A stretch of DNA of 64,000 nucleotides, from NCBI GenBank assembly GCA_050248715.1, contig JBFWRV010000025.1, positions 1 to 64,000 on the forward strand, given 5' to 3'. The notes under the pieces were generated by a model. It was given only the letters and a program-made list of their open reading frames with translations, ran no database searches and was not told the origin of the DNA. A program made the translations under genes and the position numbers. The stretch comes from AWTP1-13 sp050248715 (GTDB lineage Bacteria; Pseudomonadota; Alphaproteobacteria; Rhizobiales; Hyphomicrobiaceae). This document shows, one piece after another, positions 50,833 through 59,304 of this stretch (positions are counted from its first letter, which is position 1; the number at the start of each line of letters is the position of its first letter).

Positions 50833-52067
50833 TTCTTCTTGCCCGTCGGCAACTTGTTGAAGGGCGCATCCTTGTCGACGCGCACGTCGGCGGGCAGGCC
50901 CAGCACGCGCTCGGCGATGATGTTGCGCATGATCTCGTCCGAGCCGCCGGCGATGCGCGAGGAGGGCGAGGTCATCAGGGTCTGCTGGAAGACCGCGGAG
51001 ATCGGGGCCACGTCCGGATCGGTGAGCACGCCGCCCTGCTCCATCAGGTCCATGGCGAAGGCGGCGATGCTCTGCAGCTTGGAGCCGTTCACGAGCTTCC
51101 CGATCGAGGATTCCGGCCCCGGGGTGTCGCCGCGCGATAGCGCCGTCATGGTGCGGAAGTGCGAATACTTGAGCCCCTGGGTCGAGACATACCAGTCGGC
51201 CAGCTTGTCGCGCACGCCATCGTTCTTGATGGCGGGGCCGTCGTCGAGCTCGATCCGGCGCGCCAGCTCGAAGATGTCCTCCACGCCCACGCTCATGCGC
51301 CCGCCGATGGTATAGCGCTCGTTCATCAGCGTGGTGAGCGAGACCTTCCAGCCGTCGCCCGGTAGCCCAAGCCGCTGGCTGTCGGGAATGCGCACGTCGG
51401 TGAAGAAGACCTCGTTGAAATGGGACTGGCCGGAGATCTGCTTGATCGGCCGGATCTCGATGCCGGGCGACTTCATGTCGAGGAAGAAGTAGGTCAGGCC
51501 CTTGTGCTTGGGCGCGGAGAAATCACTGCGCGTCACCAGCACGCCGTAGTCGCAGTAGTGCGCCCCGGAGGTCCAGGTCTTCTGGCCATTAATGACCCAG
51601 TCGTCGCCGTCGCGCTCGGCCCGTGTCCTGAGGCCGGCAAGGTCGGAGCCGGCGGCTGACTCGGAGAAGAGCTGGCACCACACCTCCTCGCCGCGCAGCG
51701 CCTTCCTTGCGTAGCGGTCGCGATGGGCCTGGGTGCCCCAGGTGCAGAGCGTGGGAATGCACATGCCGAGGCCGATGTCGAACAGGCCGCGCGGCACGGC
51801 ACACTTGGCCTCCTCCTGGTCGTAGATCACCTGCTGGATGGCGGTGCCGCCGCGCCCGCCCCAATCCTTCGACCAGGTGATGCCGGCATAGCCCGCGTCC
51901 GCCTTCAGCGCCTGCCAGTCCTTGGCCCACTGGCGGAACTTCGGGTCCTCGTTGCCGGCGCGATAGACCATGCCGGAGCCTGGCTCGCGACGCTTGGCGT
52001 TCTTGTCGAGGAAGGCGCGGGCGCCGGCGCGGAACTCGGCTTCCTCGGGGGTGTCTTCGAAGTCCAT
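50829..52067 (-). CDS. acyl-CoA dehydrogenase, subunit with the catalytic glutamate
   Basis: A 412-residue acyl-CoA dehydrogenase: ITWSKDWGGRGGT, QLFSESAAGSDLAGL, GQKTWTSGAHY, the family insertion ITSG-like loop, and the C-terminal IAGGSDEIMRN, with Glu at the active-site position. It starts ten bases after the gene for a second, shorter acyl-CoA dehydrogenase that lacks this residue. Paired genes of this type encode alpha2beta2 enzymes that act on bulky substrates such as steroid side-chain CoA esters. The likely role is the first dehydrogenation of a branched or cyclic acyl-CoA. Confidence 0.92.
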   Translation of the reverse strand: MDFEDTPEEAEFRAGARAFLDKNAKRREPGSGMVYRAGNEDPKFRQWAKDWQALKADAGYAGITWSKDWGGRGGTAIQQVIYDQEEAKCAVPRGLFDIGLGMCIPTLCTWGTQAHRDRYARKALRGEEVWCQLFSESAAGSDLAGLRTRAERDGDDWVINGQKTWTSGAHYCDYGVLVTRSDFSAPKHKGLTYFFLDMKSPGIEIRPIKQISGQSHFNEVFFTDVRIPDSQRLGLPGDGWKVSLTTLMNERYTIGGRMSVGVEDIFELARRIELDDGPAIKNDGVRDKLADWYVSTQGLKYSHFRTMTALSRGDTPGPESSIGKLVNGSKLQSIAAFAMDLMEQGGVLTDPDVAPISAVFQQTLMTSPSSRIAGGSDEIMRNIIAERVLGLPADVRVDKDAPFNKLPTGKKK

Positions 52068-52077
52068 GGTGCCCTCC

Positions 52078-53193
52078 CTAGAGCGGGGCGTTGGCGGTTT
52101 CGAGCTGGGTGATCAGGCGGTCCTTCCAGTGGCGTGTGCTGCCGAGCGTGAGGGAGAGCAGCTTGGCGCGGCGGTAGTAGAGGTGACAGTCGAACTCCCA
52201 GGTAAAGCCCATGCCGCCGTGCACCTGGATGTTCTCCTTCGCTGCCAGGAAGAACGCGTCGCCGGCGCAGATGCGGGCGGAGGCGGCGGCCACGGGGAGC
52301 TCCGGGGCGTCGCGCTCCAGCGCCCAGGCGCCATAGTAGGCATTGGAGCGGGCAAGCTCGGTCGCGACATAGACATCGGCGAGCTTATGCTTGATGGCCT
52401 GGAACGAGCCGATCGGGCGGCCGAAGGCGTAGCGCTCGAGCGCATAGTCGCGCGCGCTCTCGAGGCAGCGCTGCGCGCCGCCCACCTGCTCGAAGGCGAA
52501 GAGCACCGCGGCGCGGTCCTGCACGCGCTTGAGCAGGGCTTCCCCGCCGCCGGGCGCGCCGAGCGCCTCGGCGGGCGTGTTGGCGAAGCTGACGCGGGCG
52601 TGCGAGCGGCTGGGGTCGATCGTTTCGACGGGCTCGCGCGTGACGTCGGGAGCCTTCAGGTCGACGAGGGCAAGCGCCAGGCCGCGATCGCCCTGTGCGA
52701 CGACGACGGCGAAGTCGGCCACGTCGCCGTCGGGCACGGGAAGCTTCTCGCCGTTCAGCGCGCCGCCGCGAAAGGTCGTACGCAGCTTGCGGATGTCGGC
52801 CCTGCCGGGCCCCTCGGCGAGCGCCAGCGTGCCGATCGCCTCGCCGCTCGCGAGCTTCGGAAGCCACATCTTCTTCTGTACCTCGCTGCCGCCGGCGATG
52901 ATGGCCTCGGTGGCGAGGTAGACGGAAGAGGAGAAGGGTAGAGGCGCCAGCGATGCGCCCAGCTCCTCGGCCAGCACGCAAAGGCCGAGATGGCCGAGGC
53001 CGGCGCCGCCATGCTCCTCCGGAATTGCCGCCGCGGTCCAGCCCATGGCGGCAATCTCCTTCCAGAGCGCCTTGTCGTAGGGCTCCGGCCCTTCGAGGAT
53101 GCGCCGCACCGTTGCCGGAGGGCTCTTCTCGCGCAGGAACCGGCGCGCCTGCTCGCGCAGCTCTTTCAGGTCATCGCTGAAATCGAAGTTCAT
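52078..53193 (-). CDS. acyl-CoA dehydrogenase, partner subunit without the usual catalytic glutamate
   Basis: A 371-residue acyl-CoA dehydrogenase homologue: AAIPEEHGGAGLGHLG, ALAEGPGRAD in place of the usual TEPxAGSD, RYAFGRPIGSFQAIKHKLAD, and NIQVHGGMGFTWE. The C-terminal part reads LGSTRHWKDRL where catalytic members have G-S/T-x-E, so the base is absent. This is normal for the second subunit of heterotetrameric enzymes. ATG 53193 is the first Met in register with the family start. It is the first gene of the minus-strand run dehydrogenase-dehydrogenase-dehydratase-hydrolase. Confidence 0.9.
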   Translation of the reverse strand: MNFDFSDDLKELREQARRFLREKSPPATVRRILEGPEPYDKALWKEIAAMGWTAAAIPEEHGGAGLGHLGLCVLAEELGASLAPLPFSSSVYLATEAIIAGGSEVQKKMWLPKLASGEAIGTLALAEGPGRADIRKLRTTFRGGALNGEKLPVPDGDVADFAVVVAQGDRGLALALVDLKAPDVTREPVETIDPSRSHARVSFANTPAEALGAPGGGEALLKRVQDRAAVLFAFEQVGGAQRCLESARDYALERYAFGRPIGSFQAIKHKLADVYVATELARSNAYYGAWALERDAPELPVAAASARICAGDAFFLAAKENIQVHGGMGFTWEFDCHLYYRRAKLLSLTLGSTRHWKDRLITQLETANAPL

Positions 53194-53449
53194 GGGCCAG
53201 TGCGTTCCCTTCGTGCCGCATCGTTGTGCGGGTCGTTCGCGCGGCCCCGTGGGATGCGTGCAGCACGAGCTTAGTGCAATTCCGTGGGCGGGCGAAAGCA
53301 CGAATCACCTGGCGCGCGATACGCCACCGGCCGCGCCTTGGATCGACACAATCAGCGAACGGTTTTGCCAACCCGGCTATCCGAGGGTTGGAAGAAGAAG
53401 AATGCTACCCTAAATTTGGACGTACGAGCCGCACCGGCGAGGCCCGCCC

Positions 53450-53668
53450 ATGATCGTCATTTCCAGGAACGGCAAGACCACGGTCATCACGGGATGGCGG
53501 GCGTGGCTGATCGGCGCCGCCGCGGTTCTCCTTATCACGGTCGTTCTGGCGCTGATGTTCGTCCTGGTACTCGGCGCTGCTGTCACGCTCACCCTCGTCC
53601 TCTCGATTGCCGTGCCCGTGGCGATCGGCGTGGCACTCATAGCCTCCGTGTTCCGGCCACGGGCGTAG
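53450..53668 (+). CDS. small membrane protein of unknown function
   Basis: A 72-residue protein starting MIVISRNGKTTVITGWRAWL, then two adjoining hydrophobic segments (about 20-45 and 46-66) and a basic C-terminus FRPRA. GAGGCCCGCCC before the ATG is a weak ribosome site. Similar small proteins are common in alphaproteobacteria. Function not recognised. It has its own upstream region of about 250 bases shared with the divergent acyl-CoA dehydrogenase. Confidence 0.65.
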   Translation: MIVISRNGKTTVITGWRAWLIGAAAVLLITVVLALMFVLVLGAAVTLTLVLSIAVPVAIGVALIASVFRPRA

Positions 53669-53675
53669 ATTGGCC

Positions 53676-53754
53676 GTAGGGCGCAACAAAACCCAAGCCG
53701 TATGCGCCGAAACGACGCTCGCCACAGCGCAATGCGCTCCGCTTTTGCGCCCCA
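53676..53754. repeat. intergenic palindrome (repeat family B, copy B5)
   Basis: Starts GTAGGGCGCAA and ends CAATGCGCTCCGCTTTTGCG plus CCCCA. It lies between the convergent small membrane protein and 2OG oxygenase genes. Confidence 0.65.
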
Positions 53755-53768
53755 CGGTTGCCGCTCCG

Positions 53769-54518
53769 TCACTTCGCGTCGTGAAAGATGATGCCGAGCG
53801 TGTGCCGCGTGCCGAAGCGCAGGCGGCTCACACCGTGCCGCATGGTGACGCGATAGACGCCGCGCGTGCCTGCCACGGGTCGGTGATGGACCGGGAAGAT
53901 CACGCCCTCACCCTGGGTCAACGGCACCACCTCCGCGCGCGACTGCATGCGCGGACGCTGCTCGGTCAGCACGAACTCGCCGCCGGCGAAGTCGGTGCCC
54001 GGCTCGGACAGCAGGAACGCCACCTGCAGGGGAAACACGTGTGCGCCGTAGAGGTCCTGGTGCAGGCAATTGTAGTCGCCGGGGCCGTACTGCAGCAGCA
54101 GCGGCGTCGGTTTCGTCTGGCCCGCAGCGTGGCAGCGCGCAAGAAAGGCCGAATGCTCGTCGGGATAGCGCACATCGATGCGCATCGCCTCGTTCCAGCG
54201 GTTGGCGATGCGGGCGAGCGGCGGATAGAGCGCCTCGCGCAGGGCGGCGATTGCGTCGGGCAGCGGATAGGCGAAGTATTTGTATTCGCCGCGCCCGAAG
54301 CCGTGGCGCGCCATGCTGATGCGGCTGCGGAAAAGCCTTTCGGAGGCGTAGCTGGCCGCCAGGCGGGCACATGCGTCCTCGGTCAGCACGCGTCCCGTAA
54401 CCGCGCAGCCGTGTGCGTCGAGGTCGGCCGCAAGCCCGTCCCAGTCGAGTGCCGCGATCCGGCCGCTGATCGGGGAGGATGATTTCGCGTCCGCACGCTC
54501 TGCCCGCATTGCACGCAT
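53769..54518 (-). CDS. 2-oxoglutarate/Fe(II)-dependent oxygenase
   Basis: A 249-residue jelly-roll oxygenase. The metal-binding HxD is in NCLHQDLYG, the distal His in TMRHGVSRLR, and the 2-oxoglutarate-binding Arg in GTRHTLGIIFHDA. Upstream LQYGPGDYN is typical of prolyl-hydroxylase-like members. It would hydroxylate or demethylate a protein, nucleic acid or small molecule; the target is unknown. ATG 54518 has AGGAG seven bases upstream; the open frame continuing to 54896 is unsupported. It is divergent from the sarcosine-oxidase-linked ABC transporter genes. Confidence 0.85.
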   Translation of the reverse strand: MRAMRAERADAKSSSPISGRIAALDWDGLAADLDAHGCAVTGRVLTEDACARLAASYASERLFRSRISMARHGFGRGEYKYFAYPLPDAIAALREALYPPLARIANRWNEAMRIDVRYPDEHSAFLARCHAAGQTKPTPLLLQYGPGDYNCLHQDLYGAHVFPLQVAFLLSEPGTDFAGGEFVLTEQRPRMQSRAEVVPLTQGEGVIFPVHHRPVAGTRGVYRVTMRHGVSRLRFGTRHTLGIIFHDAK

Positions 54519-54777
54519 GGAATTGCTCCTATGCCCGTGACCAAGGCCCGCCGCGGTTCGGCGGGTAGGGAGCGTCACTCCCCTTGCCTGTCCAGGCTCT
54601 CTTGCTCGCAGATCGCGCAGCGCCGGGCCACCCGGAACCTGCTCGGGGTCCGGCCCTGTCGCCCCCGGGATACCAAGTGTCGCATAGGCAACGAGCTGTA
54701 TCCCATGCGGGGGGCATCGCGTATCCGCGAGAAATCCCGTAGCCTGAGTGCAGCCATCGACTTGAAAGGAGAACTGG

Positions 54778-55602
54778 ATGCGGATTTCCAAGTTACTCGC
54801 TGCGTCGCTTCTTACCGCTGTCGCGGGAGCTTTTGCGCTCGGCGTGCCGGCGCGGGCCGACGTGCTCGCCGATATCAAGAAGCGCGGCACCCTCATCGTC
54901 GGCGTGAAGCCCGACTACAAGCCGTTCGGGTTCCGCGATCCCTCGGGCGGCCTCATCGGGCTCGAGCCCGATCTTGCCGCCGACGTTGCCAAGAAGCTCG
55001 GCGTTAAGCTCGAGCTGGTGCCGGTGCTCTCCGCCAACCGCATGGAATTCCTGAACCAGGGCAAGATCGACCTGATGATCGCCACCATGTCCGACAAGCC
55101 GGATCGCCGCAAGGTCGTGCAGGTGATAGAGCCGCTCTACTACTCGGACGCCGTCAACATCCTTCTCAGGAAGGACGCGCCGGTGAAGAGCTGGGAGGAC
55201 CTGAAGGGCAAGAAGCTGTGCGGCACCACGGGCGCCTTCTACAACAAGGACGTGGCGCAGAAATACGGGCCCGAGATCGCCTCCTTCGACGGCTCGGAAA
55301 AGCCGCTGCTCGCGCTCAAGAACAACGACTGCATCGGCTACCTCTATGACCAGACCTTCATCGCCGGGAAGCTGACCGACGACGACTGGAAGGGCGGCTA
55401 CCACATGCCGCTGACGGGCATCATGGAGACGCCCTGGGCCATCGCCGTGAAGCTGGGCGAGACCAACCTCCAGAAGTTCATGGTGGACGTGCACAAGGAC
55501 TGGCTGAAGTCGGGCCGCATCGTCGAGCTGGAGAAGAAGTGGGGCGTGCCGCCCACCGACTACGCCAAGCGGATGCACGAGAAAGCCAAGAGCGGCAGTT
55601 GA
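54778..55602 (+). CDS. polar amino-acid ABC transporter substrate-binding protein
   Basis: A 274-residue family 3 binding protein. The signal peptide ends ARA-D near residue 24, then RGTLIVGVKPDYKPFGFRD and LIGLEPDLAADVAKKLG, the classic opening of amino-acid and opine binding proteins. AAAGGAGAA precedes the ATG. It is the first of seven genes that run into soxBDAG, so the ligand is probably sarcosine, dimethylglycine or a related N-methyl amino acid. That is inference from context. Confidence 0.92.
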   Translation: MRISKLLAASLLTAVAGAFALGVPARADVLADIKKRGTLIVGVKPDYKPFGFRDPSGGLIGLEPDLAADVAKKLGVKLELVPVLSANRMEFLNQGKIDLMIATMSDKPDRRKVVQVIEPLYYSDAVNILLRKDAPVKSWEDLKGKKLCGTTGAFYNKDVAQKYGPEIASFDGSEKPLLALKNNDCIGYLYDQTFIAGKLTDDDWKGGYHMPLTGIMETPWAIAVKLGETNLQKFMVDVHKDWLKSGRIVELEKKWGVPPTDYAKRMHEKAKSGS

Positions 55603-55810
55603 CCTGATCGATGCCGGGCGGCGCGCGTGCGCGCCCCCGGGGTTCGCATCGGGTTCCTGCGCAGGCGGGAATCCATGCCATTCTGCGGGTGCGCCCGAGG
55701 CAGAGTTGCGTAGATTCCCGCCTTCGTGCTGGAAGCGCCTCTTCGAAGTGGAAGCGCCTCTTCGACACGACACGACGCGGCAATGATGGAGGGGGGACCG
55801 CGATTCGCGC

Positions 55811-56569
55811 ATGCAGCCGATCTACGACTGGTTCCGCGAGTTCTACGAGCGGACCGGCATCAATCTCACCTTCATCTACGATGATTTCGACCGCGCCCGC
55901 ATCATCAAGGGCTTTTTTCTGACGCTCGAGCTGTCGGTCGTCACCGTGATCCTCTCCATCCTGGTGGGGATCGCCGGCGCGTGGCTGCAGGGATCGAGGC
56001 TCGTGTGGATCCGGCGCATCGTCGCGGCGTTCATATCGCTCTTCCGCAACACGCCGCCGCTGGTGCAGATCTACTTCTTCTACTTCGGGCTCGGCTATCT
56101 TCTGCCGCGCATTCCCGACGGCTCGGGCGCCATGATCCCGATGATCTCCAACGTGCAGTGGGCGATCATCTCGCTGTCGCTGTTCGCCGGCGCCTTCAAC
56201 ATCGAGATCTTCCGCTCCGGCATCGAGGCCATCCCCAAGTCGACGGTGGAGGCCGCGACGGCCTTCGGATTTTCGCGCTGGCAGACCTACCGCCTCGTCG
56301 TGCTGCCGATGGCGATCCGCATCTGCCTGCCGGCGCTCGGCAACAACCTCGTCAACCTCGTCAAGACCACCAACCTCGCCTACGCCATCGCCGTGCCGGA
56401 ACTGCTCTACGTCTCGAAGCAGATCTGGTCGGATTCCACCAACGTGCGCGAGATGATGCTGTTCGTGCTGTTCGCCTACCTGGCCCTGGTGTTCGCCCTC
56501 GTCGCCCTCCTCAATGCCATCGAGCGTCGCCTGGCCGTTCCGGGCTTCGGCCAGCAGGGAGGGCACTGA
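55811..56569 (+). CDS. polar amino-acid ABC transporter permease
   Basis: A 252-residue permease of the His/Glu/Gln/Arg family. The coupling motif region NIEIFRSGIEAIPKSTVEAATAFG (the EAA loop) is clear, and five membrane segments are predicted. About 210 bases of fragmentary repeat separate it from the binding-protein gene. The next permease starts one base after its stop, so the two are coupled. Confidence 0.92.
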   Translation: MQPIYDWFREFYERTGINLTFIYDDFDRARIIKGFFLTLELSVVTVILSILVGIAGAWLQGSRLVWIRRIVAAFISLFRNTPPLVQIYFFYFGLGYLLPRIPDGSGAMIPMISNVQWAIISLSLFAGAFNIEIFRSGIEAIPKSTVEAATAFGFSRWQTYRLVVLPMAIRICLPALGNNLVNLVKTTNLAYAIAVPELLYVSKQIWSDSTNVREMMLFVLFAYLALVFALVALLNAIERRLAVPGFGQQGGH

Positions 56570-56570
56570 C

Positions 56571-57566
56571 ATGCTGCGCTACCGCGACGCCTTCACGCTG
56601 CCGGCGCTGCTCTCGGCGCCTGCAGCTTCCCCTCCCCCTGGTGGGGGTGACCGGTCGGGCTCGCGGCAGACACCCCCACCGAGACGCGCCGAAGGAGTTG
56701 GCGCCGCAGCGATCGCCCCTGATTCCGCCCACCCCTGCAAGGCGGCGCCAACTCCTGGCGCGTCTTCCTTCCCTCTCCAGGGGGAGGGGAGACATTTCAG
56801 CTTCCTTTTGGTGTCGGCTTTATTCGCCCTCATCGTGGCCATTACCGCTACGGTGGCGGTTGCGCAGCAGCCCGCATCCGCAAAGGCTTCCGCGCTGGAG
56901 GTCTTGATCCGCTGGGCACCGCTGCTGCTGTGGGGCTTCGGCTTCAACATACTGATCTCGGTGATGGCGATGGCGATCGGCACAGTGGCCGGCGTACCCG
57001 TCGGCATCGCCCAGCTTTCTCCCTTGGCGCCGTTGCGGATCGTGGCGCGCATCGCAACACAGCTCTTCCGCAATTCGCCGTGGCTGGTGCTGCTGTTCCT
57101 GTGCGTGTTCCTGATCCCGTTCGAGATTCGCATCTTCGATCTTCGCATCCCCTTCCCCGACTGGGCCAAGGCAACCATGGGCTTCGCCCTGCCGGTGATG
57201 GCCAACACCTCCGAGATCACCCGCGGAGCCATCCAGTCGGTGGCGACGGGGCAATGGGACAGCGCCCGTGCTCTGGGCCTCTCCAGGCGGCAGGCCCTCC
57301 ACCTCGTGATTTTGCCGCAATGCGTCAAGCGCATGCTGCCGCCCTGGATGAACCTCTACTCGCTGATCGCCATGTCGACGGTGAATGCATCGATCGTGGG
57401 AGTGAACGAGATGATCACGCTCACCTCGCAGGTGCATGCGGCGGAAGGCTCGCGCCCCGAGCTGCTGGCTCCGCTTTACGCTTTCGCGCTGGCGTGCTTC
57501 TTCATCTACTGTTACCCGATCGGCAAGTGGACACAGGCGCTGGAGCGCAGGTATCAGATCACGTGA
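56571..57566 (+). CDS. polar amino-acid ABC transporter permease with repeat-encoded N-terminal insert
   Basis: A 331-residue permease, about 55-60 residues longer than its relatives. The EAA loop ITRGAIQSVATGQWDSARALG and five membrane segments are intact. The extra length comes from residues about 19-75, rich in Pro, Gly, Ala and Arg (SPPPGGGDRSGSRQTPPPRR and on), which are translated from the palindromic element at 56626-56793. The element is 168 bp, so the frame is kept, and the first membrane helix resumes right after it (FSFLLVSALFALIV). The start at 56571 follows the upstream permease stop by one base. The insert probably sits in the cytoplasm and may be tolerated. Confidence 0.88.
   Translation: MLRYRDAFTLPALLSAPAASPPPGGGDRSGSRQTPPPRRAEGVGAAAIAPDSAHPCKAAPTPGASSFPLQGEGRHFSFLLVSALFALIVAITATVAVAQQPASAKASALEVLIRWAPLLLWGFGFNILISVMAMAIGTVAGVPVGIAQLSPLAPLRIVARIATQLFRNSPWLVLLFLCVFLIPFEIRIFDLRIPFPDWAKATMGFALPVMANTSEITRGAIQSVATGQWDSARALGLSRRQALHLVILPQCVKRMLPPWMNLYSLIAMSTVNASIVGVNEMITLTSQVHAAEGSRPELLAPLYAFALACFFIYCYPIGKWTQALERRYQIT
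56626..56793. repeat. palindromic element inserted in frame in the permease gene (family C-like ends)
   Basis: Ends CTTCCCCTCCCCCTGG and CCAGGGGGAGGGGAGAC form an imperfect terminal inverted repeat. Inside is a strong inner pair, GGAGTTGGCGCCGC at 56694-56707 and GCGGCGCCAACTCC at 56742-56755, extended outward by AGACGCGCC/GGCGCGTCT. Total length 168 bp (56 codons), with no stop in the permease frame. Confidence 0.7.
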
Positions 57567-57577
57567 GGCAGCATCGC

Positions 57578-58831
57578 ATGCGCCGTTTTTCTCTAGGCAC
57601 GCTGCTGTCGGAGGGATTCAAGGGCCACCAAGGCTGGGAGCGCCAGTGGCGCTCGCCCGAGCCCAAGCCCGCCTACGATGCCGTGATCGTGGGCGGGGGC
57701 GGGCATGGTCTCGCCACAGCCTACTACCTGGCCAAGGAGCACGGGCTCGCCAACGTGGCCGTGCTCGAGAAAGGTTGGATCGGCGGCGGCAACACCGGGC
57801 GCAACACCACCATCATCCGCTCGAACTACCTGCAGGAGGAGAGCGCCGCCATCTACGAGCACGCCGTGAAGCTCTGGGAAGGGTTGTCGCGCGAGCTCAA
57901 CTACAACGTGATGTTTTCGCAGCGCGGCGTGATGATGCTGGCGCACAATACGCACGACGTGCAAAGCCTGAAGCGGCACGTCTACGCCAATCGGCTCGCC
58001 GGCATCGACAACGAGTGGCTGACGCCAGATGAGGCCAAGAGGTTCTGCCCGCCGCTCAATACCTCGCCCGATATCCGCTATCCCGTCGTCGGCGCCGCCT
58101 TGCAGCGTCGCGGGGGCGTGGCGCGCCACGATGCGGTGGCCTGGGGTTATGCCCGCGCCGCCGATGCGCTGGGCGTCGACATCATCGAGAACTGCGAGGT
58201 TCTGGGATTCAGGCGCGATGCGGGCGGGGCGGTCGCGGGGGTGGAGACGACGAAAGGCGCGATCGCGGCGACGCGCGTGGGCGTTGTGGCGGCCGGCCAT
58301 ACCAGCGTGGTGATGGCGCGCGCGGGCTTGAGGATGCCGCTGGAGAGCTTTCCCTTGCAGGCGCTCGTGTCCGAGCCCATCAAGCCGGTGTTTCCGTGCG
58401 TCGTGATGTCCAATACGGTGCACGCCTATATCAGCCAGTCCGATAAGGGCGAGCTGGTCATCGGCGCCGGCACGGATCAGTACGTCTCCTACAGCCAGCG
58501 CGGCGGACTGCATATCGCCACCCACACGCTGGAGGCGATCTGCGAGCTCTTCCCGCAGTTCTCCCGCCTCCGGATGCTGCGCAACTGGGGCGGCATCGTC
58601 GACGTCACGCCCGACCGCTCGCCCATCATCGGGCACACGCCCATCGAGGGGCTGTTCGTGAACTGCGGCTGGGGGACCGGCGGGTTCAAGGCGACGCCGG
58701 GATCGGGTCACGTATTCGCGCACACCATCGCGAGGGGCGAACCGCACGCCATCAACGCGCCCTTCACCCTCGATCGTTTCCGCACCGGCCACCTCATCGA
58801 TGAGGCCGCGGCCGCGGCGGTGGCGCACTGA
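57578..58831 (+). CDS. soxB: sarcosine oxidase subunit beta
   Basis: A 417-residue flavoprotein of the DAO family. FAD motif AVIVGGGGHGLATAYYLA, GNTGRNTTIIRSNY, and RRGGVARHDAVAWGYARAA, where the His near residue 175 matches the covalent-FMN His of heterotetrameric sarcosine oxidase. It ends with GWGTGGFKATPGSG. It oxidises sarcosine to an imine that yields glycine, passing the methyl carbon to folate in the alpha subunit. It starts 11 bases after the ABC permease gene, with the SoxB-typical long N-terminus (RFSLGTLLSEGFKGHQGW). Confidence 0.94.
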   Translation: MRRFSLGTLLSEGFKGHQGWERQWRSPEPKPAYDAVIVGGGGHGLATAYYLAKEHGLANVAVLEKGWIGGGNTGRNTTIIRSNYLQEESAAIYEHAVKLWEGLSRELNYNVMFSQRGVMMLAHNTHDVQSLKRHVYANRLAGIDNEWLTPDEAKRFCPPLNTSPDIRYPVVGAALQRRGGVARHDAVAWGYARAADALGVDIIENCEVLGFRRDAGGAVAGVETTKGAIAATRVGVVAAGHTSVVMARAGLRMPLESFPLQALVSEPIKPVFPCVVMSNTVHAYISQSDKGELVIGAGTDQYVSYSQRGGLHIATHTLEAICELFPQFSRLRMLRNWGGIVDVTPDRSPIIGHTPIEGLFVNCGWGTGGFKATPGSGHVFAHTIARGEPHAINAPFTLDRFRTGHLIDEAAAAAVAH

Positions 58832-58841
58832 AGGTATTCGC

Positions 58842-59132
58842 ATGCTGCTTATCGACTGCCCATACTGCGGCCCGCGCCCGGAGATCGAGTTTCGCTGCGG
58901 CGGCGAGGCGCATATCGCCCGCCCGCCCGAGCCCGGCACGATCGGCGATGCGGCCTGGGGAGAATTCCTCTTCTACCGCACGAGCCCAAAGGGGGTGCAT
59001 GCCGAGCGCTGGGTGCATGTCCATGGCTGCCGGCAGTGGTTCAACGCTCTGCGCGACACGGTGAGCGACAGGGTCATCGCTACCTATGCCATGGGGGAGC
59101 CGCGGCCTGTTATCTCGGAGGCACAGCGGTGA
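58842..59132 (+). CDS. soxD: sarcosine oxidase subunit delta
   Basis: A 96-residue subunit starting MLLIDCPYCGPRPEIEF; the CPYCG motif with a later HxH region (HVHGC) forms the zinc site of SoxD. GCRQWFNALRDTVS is the conserved C-terminal part. It starts ten bases after soxB. It is a structural subunit that holds the alpha-beta interface in the heterotetramer. Confidence 0.94.
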   Translation: MLLIDCPYCGPRPEIEFRCGGEAHIARPPEPGTIGDAAWGEFLFYRTSPKGVHAERWVHVHGCRQWFNALRDTVSDRVIATYAMGEPRPVISEAQR

Positions 59133-59149
59133 GTGGTGCGTGCGGAAGG

Positions 59150-59240
59150 CTTGCGTCGGGCTCCTCCCTCTCCCTCCCACACGAGGGGGGAGGGCAGCAC
59201 ATAGCGATTACCGTTCCCCTTGTGGGGAGGGGAGGAGGGT
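59150..59240. repeat. C-rich/G-rich palindromes between soxD and soxA
   Basis: CTCCCTCCCACACGAGGGGG and CCCCTTGTGGGGAGGGGAGG lie back to back. They form the only sizeable gap (172 bases) in the sox operon and belong to the same C/G palindrome type as 6678. Confidence 0.6.
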
Positions 59241-59304
59241 GGGGGGAATCCCGGCACTCGATTGAGGGCGGGGTTCCGCCCAACCCTCGCTGAAGGGTCC
59301 GGGC

